Positions 59,125 to 64,000 of a DNA stretch of 64,000 bases are shown one piece after another; within the stretch, counting starts at the first letter, position 1, and each line of letters starts with the position of its first letter. Made by a program: the position numbers and the translations under genes. The DNA comes from Nonomuraea pusilla (GTDB lineage Bacteria; Actinomycetota; Actinomycetes; Streptosporangiales; Streptosporangiaceae). The notes beneath the pieces are model-generated. The model ran no database searches and was not told where the DNA came from. It worked only from the letters and a program-made list of their open reading frames with translations. Where the stretch lies: the NCBI RefSeq assembly GCF_900109355.1, contig NZ_FOBF01000007.1, forward strand, positions 248,001 through 312,000, read 5' to 3'.

Positions 59125-59949
59125 ATGGATCGGCAACTCACCCTGATGGTCGTACACGCACACCCCGACGACGAGTGCCTGAGCACCGGCGGCGTCCTCG
59201 CCCGCTACGCCGAGGAGGGCATCCGCACGGTCCTGGTCACCTGCACCAACGGCGAGCAGGGCGACGGCCCGGGCGGGGTCAAGCCGGGCGATCCCGGGCA
59301 CGACCCGGCCGCGGTGGCCGAGCGGCGGCTGGCGGAGCTGCGCGAGTCCGCGGGCCACCTGGCCGTCGACCACCTCGAGCTGCTCGGCTACCAGGACAGC
59401 GGCATGGACGGCTGGCACACCAACCACCACACCGAGGCGTTCGCCAACGTGCCGGTCGAGAAGGCCGCCGCGAGGCTCGGCGAGCTGATGGAGCGCTACC
59501 GTCCCCAGGTCGTCGTCACGTACGACGAGACGGGCGGCGGCGGCTACGGCCACCCCGACCACGTCCAGGCCCACCGCATCACCGAGGCGGCCGTCGAGGC
59601 CACCGGCATTCCCGACAAGTTCTACTACACCGCCATCCCGCGGGCCGCCATGCGGCGGATGTTCGAGATGATGCGCGCCAGCGGCATGGACCTCGGCGAC
59701 TTCCAGCCGTCCGACGACTTCGGCACCCCCGACGAGCGCGTCACCACGGTCGTCGACATCTCCCCGTACGTCGAGCGCAAGCTCAAGGCGCTGCGGGCGC
59801 ACGAGAGCCAGGGCGAGAACATCTTCCTGCTGCGCATGCCCGAGGAGACGCAGCAGCAGGCGTTCTCGCACGAGGCGTTCGAGCGCCGGCTCTGCAAGGT
59901 CGACGCCCCCGACCAGGAGGACGACCTCTTCACCGGCCTCCGCCCCTGA
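59125..59949 (+). CDS. PIG-L family deacetylase (Mca/MshB-like)
   Basis: 274-residue zinc-dependent N-deacetylase. HAHPDDE (residues 11-17) gives the metal and base residues, and YGHPDHVQAHRI the second metal His pair. Length and the GYQDSGMDGWHTNHHTEAFANV loop are close to mycothiol conjugate amidase (Mca) of actinobacteria, which splits mycothiol S-conjugates; MshB is the alternative. Single gene with a hairpin at 60031-60052 behind it. Confidence 0.9.
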   Translation: MDRQLTLMVVHAHPDDECLSTGGVLARYAEEGIRTVLVTCTNGEQGDGPGGVKPGDPGHDPAAVAERRLAELRESAGHLAVDHLELLGYQDSGMDGWHTNHHTEAFANVPVEKAAARLGELMERYRPQVVVTYDETGGGGYGHPDHVQAHRITEAAVEATGIPDKFYYTAIPRAAMRRMFEMMRASGMDLGDFQPSDDFGTPDERVTTVVDISPYVERKLKALRAHESQGENIFLLRMPEETQQQAFSHEAFERRLCKVDAPDQEDDLFTGLRP

Positions 59950-60377
59950 CGCCGGCGACAGGACACAGGGGGCGCCAGGGGACTCCCCCACTGCCGACGG
60001 GGTGAGGGACGCGGCTCGGAAGCTTCGACTCCCCACCCCCGACGTGGTGGGGGCGCAGGGCGGGAGCTCCACCTCTCTCCCCTCCGCCTTGGGCTCCTGA
60101 GATCATCCACCCCACCCTGTTGAGCCGCCGGGACCGGTCGCGGTGGGGGTGGCCGGCTGGGCCGGAGGGCGCGGGGGCGGGCCTCCACGTGGGGCGCGGC
60201 TTTCCGCCTCTCCGCCAGGGAGGTGAAGGCTTTCCGCCAGGGAGGTGAAGGGCTCTCTGTCAGGGAGGCGGAGGGGTCCGAAGGCGTTGGCGGTCGGCAG
60301 GACGCATAATGTGCTGGCGTTCCGACAGACGCCCTCGGTCCCGTACGGGCCTGGGCCACGGCGCCGGAGAGGCGGCC
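59950..60377. other. 428-bp gap with a terminator and a short repeat
   Basis: It holds the hairpin at 60031-60052 and a 22-bp-period repeat TCCGCCAGGGAGGTGAAGG at 60211 and 60233, with a weaker third copy at 60255. No gene is apparent. Confidence 0.6.
60031..60052 (+). terminator. Hairpin after the deacetylase gene
   Basis: CCCCACC / GGTGGGG with an 8-nt loop, about 80 nt after the stop codon. Confidence 0.5.
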
Positions 60378-61328
60378 ATGATGATCGCTGTTCTGGGTGA
60401 GTGCGTCGCCGACGCCTTCGCCGATGCCCGCTCCGGCGCGTCCCCCAGCGAACTGGCGCTGCGCGTCCTGCCCGGCGGTGGGCCCGCGAACACCGCGGTC
60501 GCGCTCGCCCGGCTCGGCACGCGGGCCCGCTTCCTCGGACGGCTCTCGGGAGACGTGTTCGGCACGCTGTTCCGCGACCGCCTCACCGCCTCCGGCGTGG
60601 ACGTGTCCGGCTGCGTGACAGCCGGCGAGGCCAGCACGCTGGCGGTCGCCGCCCTCGACGGCGAGGGCCGGGCCGCGTACACCTTCTACGCCGACGGCAC
60701 CGCCGACTGGGGGTGGCGCCCGTCCGAGCTGGACCACGAGCGGCTCGGCCCGGTGTCCTGCCTGCACACCGGCTCGCTCGCGCTGGTCAGGGAGCCGGGC
60801 AGGGGGCTGGTCGAGGAGTTCGCGCGTGCCGCCGCCGCGCGGGCGACCGTCTCGATCGACCCGAACGTCCGCCCCAGCCTCGCAAGCCCGGCCGACTACC
60901 CGGTGGCGCGCTGGTGCGAGTGGGCCGACATCGTCAAGCTCAGCGACGACGACCTCGGCTTCCTCATGCCCGGCGTGCCGCTGGAGCGGGCCTGCGACAC
61001 CTGGCACGAGGCGGGCGCCCGCCTGATCATCGTCACCCGGGGCGCCGACGGGGCGGTGGTCTCCCTCGACGGGCGGCGGGCGAGCGTCCCCGCGCCTGCC
61101 GTGGAGGTGGCGGACACGGTGGGGGCGGGCGACTCGTTCACCGCGGGCCTGCTGCACCACCTGGACGAACGGGGCCACCTCGGCGGACGGCTGGACCGCC
61201 TCGACCTGGAGACGGCGGCGGAGGCGGCGACGTTCGCGGCCCGCGTAGCAGCGTTGACCTGCACCGTCCCCGGAGCCGACCCACCCTGGGCCGCCCAGCT
61301 CGACCATCCGGCCAACCCCCGCCCCTGA
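60378..61328 (+). CDS. PfkB-family sugar kinase (fructokinase-like)
   Basis: 316-residue ribokinase-fold kinase. N-terminal VLPGGGPANTAVALARLGTRARFLGRLSGDVFG is the PfkB signature 1; the catalytic-base signature 2 is VEVADTVGAGDSFTAGLLHHL with Asp in GAGDS. Fructose is the most likely sugar. GGAGAGG precedes ATG 60378 (a second ATG at 60381 follows directly). The last 120 bp recur in degenerate form further right (61365-61616 and 63818-63868), so the gene's 3' end is a duplication hotspot. Confidence 0.92.
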   Translation: MMIAVLGECVADAFADARSGASPSELALRVLPGGGPANTAVALARLGTRARFLGRLSGDVFGTLFRDRLTASGVDVSGCVTAGEASTLAVAALDGEGRAAYTFYADGTADWGWRPSELDHERLGPVSCLHTGSLALVREPGRGLVEEFARAAAARATVSIDPNVRPSLASPADYPVARWCEWADIVKLSDDDLGFLMPGVPLERACDTWHEAGARLIIVTRGADGAVVSLDGRRASVPAPAVEVADTVGAGDSFTAGLLHHLDERGHLGGRLDRLDLETAAEAATFAARVAALTCTVPGADPPWAAQLDHPANPRP

Positions 61329-61624
61329 CAGCGACCCGCGGACCTCCGCCCCTACGCCCGGCCCTGACCTGCACATTCCCGGAGCCGACCCACCCTGCAC
61401 AGCCCAAACTCGACCACCCAGCCCACCCCCGGCCCCCGAGCGGAGGCGGCGACGTTCGCAGCCCGCATGGCAGCATTGACCTGCACAGTTCCCGATCCCA
61501 AGCTCCACCCCTGACCCTGCACAGTTCCCGCCGTGACCCCGTCTGGATGGCGCAGCTCGACGCCCAGCCCGGCCCCCCTCTTGACAGCAGCACGGCCCTG
61601 CACCGTCCCTAAGAGCCGCACAGA
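61329..61624. repeat. Degenerate copies of the PfkB gene 3' end
   Basis: At least four partial copies of the sequence coding AATFAARVAALTCTVPGADPPWAAQLDHP: 61365-61431, 61437-61500, 61513-61577 and 61578-61616. They keep blocks such as TTGACCTGCAC, GCGGAGGCGGCGACGTTCGC and CCCAGCTCGAC. A further copy lies beyond the transposase and HEAT genes at 63818-63868. Confidence 0.75.
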
Positions 61625-62202
61625 GTGGCCGCGTACGACCGGATCGTCGGCCTGCTGCTGACTGACATCGCGATCGACGGCTGCATCAGCAAGGCACCCG
61701 GCGGCGGTGAAGTGGCCGGGCCGTCTCCGGTCTACCGCCGCAAACAGGGCAGGAAACGCTCGCTGCTGATCGACTGGTACGGCATTCCGCTAGGTCGGGT
61801 CCTGACCTGCGCCAACGCGGGCGCATCCCTAGACGACCTGGGACCCATGCCCGGCGACATCACCGTTCACCTGGACGCCGGCCATGACTCCGGCAAGACC
61901 CGGGCCTTGTTGCTGCGGGAACGCGAACTGGCCAGCAAGATCGCCCGTAAAGGACAAAAGGCCCGGTCCAAGCCGCCCAACGGTGGCGCATCGAACGGAC
62001 CGACGCCTGGCACAACGCCTTCGCCCGGCTGGTCCGCTGCTACGAACGCCCCGAAATCGTCGTCGAGGCCCTGTTCGACCTCGCCGACGCCATCATCACC
62101 ATCCGAAGCCTGATCCGCCGCGCGTGGACCACGCACCGCTGGGACACCCGCCCCTCGACACCGACGCCGATAACCGCCGATGAGTGTGGCTTCTCTCGGT
62201 GA
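61625..62202 (+). mobile_element. IS5-family transposase remnant
   Basis: Part of an IS5-type DDE transposase. VAAYDRIVGLLLTDIAIDGCISKAPGGGEVAGPSP ... KQGRKRSLLIDWYGIPLGRVL and ITVHLDAGHDSGKTRALL are recognisable, but the N-terminal third is missing, a block between GRVL and DDLGP is deleted, and near 61975 the sense moves to another frame (QRWRIERTDAWHNAFARLVRCYERPE... TIRSLIRRAWTTHRWDTRP) ending at the TGA of 62202. Terminal inverted repeats were not found. It cannot be active. Confidence 0.85.
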
Positions 62203-62256
62203 GCGGATAATCGGGTTGCCTCACCCAGGGTCGAATGATCTGATCATGCCGTGTTC

Positions 62257-63744
62257 ATGACGGTGTTCCTGCTCGAGTTCCAGTCTTGGTACTGGAGCGG
62301 TCACTTTGACGATCCGGAACTGCGTGGCGCCTACGAGGCAATGAACGAGCCGACGACCACGGAGGAGTTCGGGCGTGGGTTCTTGACGCTGCTGCGCAGC
62401 GACGACACCGCTGCCACGGGGATCGCGCTCGACTTCTATGACCGCGCGGAGATGACGGAGCGGTTCGTCGGCGGGAACCCGTTCGAGGACTACGACGAGG
62501 AAGTGTTCCAGGTCGCTCGCGAACTGCTCCAGCAGCCTCCCCGGCCGCGAGACGAGCAGGCGAAAATCGAGGGGGCGAATCACGCGAGCGCGCTGGCCGC
62601 CTTGTCGCGGCACGGGCTGACAGAGGAGGACACCGACGCCATCATCCAGGTTCTCGATCGGATGCCTGCTGTGTCATTGAGGGAACGCGCCCTCGACGCG
62701 GCCCGCGTTCTGCTCGAAGACTCCAAGGTGCCCGATCCGCGTCTGAGCGCGCTCGTGGCTCGCGTGGAGGCGTGCTTCGAACGCGTCGAGGCGGTGCGCG
62801 CGCTGCGCGACTCGCAGGATGCCGAGGCGACCGAGCGGCTCGTCCTCGCAATCGAGGATGACGAGTGGCGGGTGAGGCAAGAGGCGGCCGCCGCGCTGTC
62901 GTTAGCCCGTCGCTTCTACGCCCACCGGCCGCTGTTGGAGGGCCTGGTCGAGACCTGGCCGGATGGCGAGCGGTCCGACGCGGCCGACGAGGTTCGCGAG
63001 GCTCTCGCCGAAGGCCCGCACAGCTTGCATTGGGAAGAGGCCGAGTTGGACGGCGAGTTGCTGGAGTCGCACAGGCAGCTGCGCACACCGACGAGTGAGG
63101 ACGCCCATCGCAACGCGTTCTGCACCATGCTACGCAGCGGGAGGACGGCGGCGGTGGGGATCGCGCTTGACCACTACTACTTGGCCGACGGGCTGACGCG
63201 GTTCGGCATCGACGATGGTGAATACGCCGCTGAGGTGCTCGCCATCGCGCGGCGCATTCTCAGCCGGCCGTCGGCGTCGGCCGGCGCCGATCACGCGAGC
63301 GCACTCGGCATCCTGGAAGTCCTTGGCGAGCCCGAGGACGCGGAGACAATCGTCGCCGCGCTGCGGGCGCGAGAGACTCCGGCCGTGGTCCGGGAACGCG
63401 CCGTGGACGTGGCGTGGGAGTGCCTTGAGCGGTGGGAGACGCCGGGCGAGAAGATCGTCGCCGCGTTGGAGGACCTGATCTTCGACGGCTCGCTTGACAT
63501 GGAGCTTCGCACTCGGGCGGTCAACGCCCTGTTCGGCCTGGGGCCGGTCCCGCGTGTCACCGCCGTCCTGGCGCGCGCGGCCCGCTCCGACGAGCTGCCC
63601 ATCCAGGTGGAGGGTGCCATCGGTCTCACATTCCGAGATCTGATCGACGAGCATCGGTCCCTGCTACGGGAACTGATCTCGTCGTGGCCCGCGGATGCGG
63701 GGGAACGGGCCGCGATCGTCCGGAAAGAGCTGGCCGACAGCTGA
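62257..63744 (+). CDS. HEAT-like repeat protein with internal duplication
   Basis: 495 residues, all-helical. Two halves repeat the same plan: RGFLTLLRSDDTAATGIALDFYDRAEMTERF (about residues 40-70) and NAFCTMLRSGRTAAVGIALDHYYLADGLTRF (about 290-320), each followed by EE(E)VFQVAREL or AEVLAIARRIL and by a (N/D)HASAL block; HEAT-like segments lie between. Function unknown; such proteins often act as scaffolds or immunity proteins. Codon use is less GC-biased than its neighbours and one codon is TTA (ALSLARRF region), so it is probably acquired. The start is uncertain: GTG 62251 is close by and no ribosome site is visible. Confidence 0.72.
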   Translation: MTVFLLEFQSWYWSGHFDDPELRGAYEAMNEPTTTEEFGRGFLTLLRSDDTAATGIALDFYDRAEMTERFVGGNPFEDYDEEVFQVARELLQQPPRPRDEQAKIEGANHASALAALSRHGLTEEDTDAIIQVLDRMPAVSLRERALDAARVLLEDSKVPDPRLSALVARVEACFERVEAVRALRDSQDAEATERLVLAIEDDEWRVRQEAAAALSLARRFYAHRPLLEGLVETWPDGERSDAADEVREALAEGPHSLHWEEAELDGELLESHRQLRTPTSEDAHRNAFCTMLRSGRTAAVGIALDHYYLADGLTRFGIDDGEYAAEVLAIARRILSRPSASAGADHASALGILEVLGEPEDAETIVAALRARETPAVVRERAVDVAWECLERWETPGEKIVAALEDLIFDGSLDMELRTRAVNALFGLGPVPRVTAVLARAARSDELPIQVEGAIGLTFRDLIDEHRSLLRELISSWPADAGERAAIVRKELADS

Positions 63745-64000
63745 AGGATCAGATCCCAAGGCCCAGCCGACAGGCTCACTCGAGAAGAGCCACGCCCAAC
63801 GCCGATCTGCGCGAGCTCTCAGCCGGCCCGCTCTGGACGGCCCAGCTCGACGACCCCGCCGCCCCCGTGACGCGGCCTGGACCAGGCCCCCGCACCCGAG
63901 GCGACCGGGCCCGCCTCCGGCCCCCCGGCTCAGGTCCTCCGGCCGCAGGGCTTGCCCTCCCCCCTTGCCAGTCTGTGAAGGCGGGCTGCCGGGGGCGGCG
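63745..64000. other. Right edge of the window
   Basis: 256 bp with no gene. At 63818-63868 a copy of the PfkB gene tail appears (CTCTGGACGGCCCAGCTCGA and following), closing the segment that holds the IS remnant and the HEAT gene. Confidence 0.55.

Noticed and set aside
56964..60005. 1013-codon plus-strand frame as one giant protein
   Set aside because: Only residues 98-376 (the GDPD part) are protein-like; the rest is antisense to DUF1206 or out of frame with the deacetylase. The frame is open because the GDPD gene lost its stop.

Overview
This 64 kb window is very GC-rich DNA from an actinobacterium. The gene families (SARP-free regulators, an RsbW-like anti-sigma kinase, an MmyB-type XRE regulator, a GerW/YtfJ protein, DUF1206, a Mca/MshB-like deacetylase) and the frequent leaderless-looking promoters (a TAnnnT box 6-7 nt before the start codon) fit a Streptosporangiales-type organism such as Nonomuraea or a relative. 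That placement is inference; there is no rRNA in the window. I saw no tRNA, rRNA, CRISPR array or prophage.

Layout. 1-17.5 kb is mostly housekeeping and regulation: the end of a pullulanase, a MarR/NmrA-type pair with a palindromic operator, a HIT protein, a VIT-family iron transporter with a candidate iron box, pgi-gerW-cupin facing ackA, a response regulator/anti-sigma/histidine kinase group, a two-gene K+/H+ antiporter (RCK_C plus CPA2), a pentapeptide protein, and an XRE regulator next to an FMN reductase. 17.6-24.7 kb is a fatty-acid desaturase followed (reading leftwards from 24.6 kb) by a compact operon of two flavoenzymes, a 14-TM exporter and three proteins of unknown function; it looks like a small uncharacterised biosynthetic or detoxification locus. 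25.2-34.6 kb holds small stress and metabolic genes (DUF4142 lipoprotein plus catalase-like protein, PPOX, PCMT-like methyltransferase, a cysteine-less IscA-like protein, CE7 esterase, GNAT, SDR, TetR plus flavin monooxygenase) and a striking array of 16 GACGTC palindromes.

34.7-47.4 kb is the most notable system: nine genes on the minus strand, mostly joined by 4-bp stop/start overlaps, encode a peptide-type ABC importer, an M20 peptidase, an NylC/DmpA-like P1 hydrolase, an aldehyde dehydrogenase and a Tat-secreted chondroitinase-ABC-type lyase. A divergent GntR/FadR-type regulator shares a perfect 15-bp operator (ACTGGTCNGACCAGT) with this operon, and the same operator sits at the promoter of an SDR gene 15 kb away, so these form a candidate regulon.

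47.4-61.3 kb has a MerR-like/cyclase protein, a frameshifted secreted protein, an aminotransferase IV, a secreted M6-like protease with a TTA codon in its signal peptide, an acyl-CoA synthetase, a MazG-NUDIX fusion, a LysR/MFS pair, a decayed GDPD pseudogene, DUF1206, a PIG-L deacetylase and a PfkB kinase. 61.3-64 kb is an unstable segment: degenerate copies of the PfkB gene 3' end flank a broken IS5-type transposase and an internally duplicated HEAT-like protein of foreign appearance.
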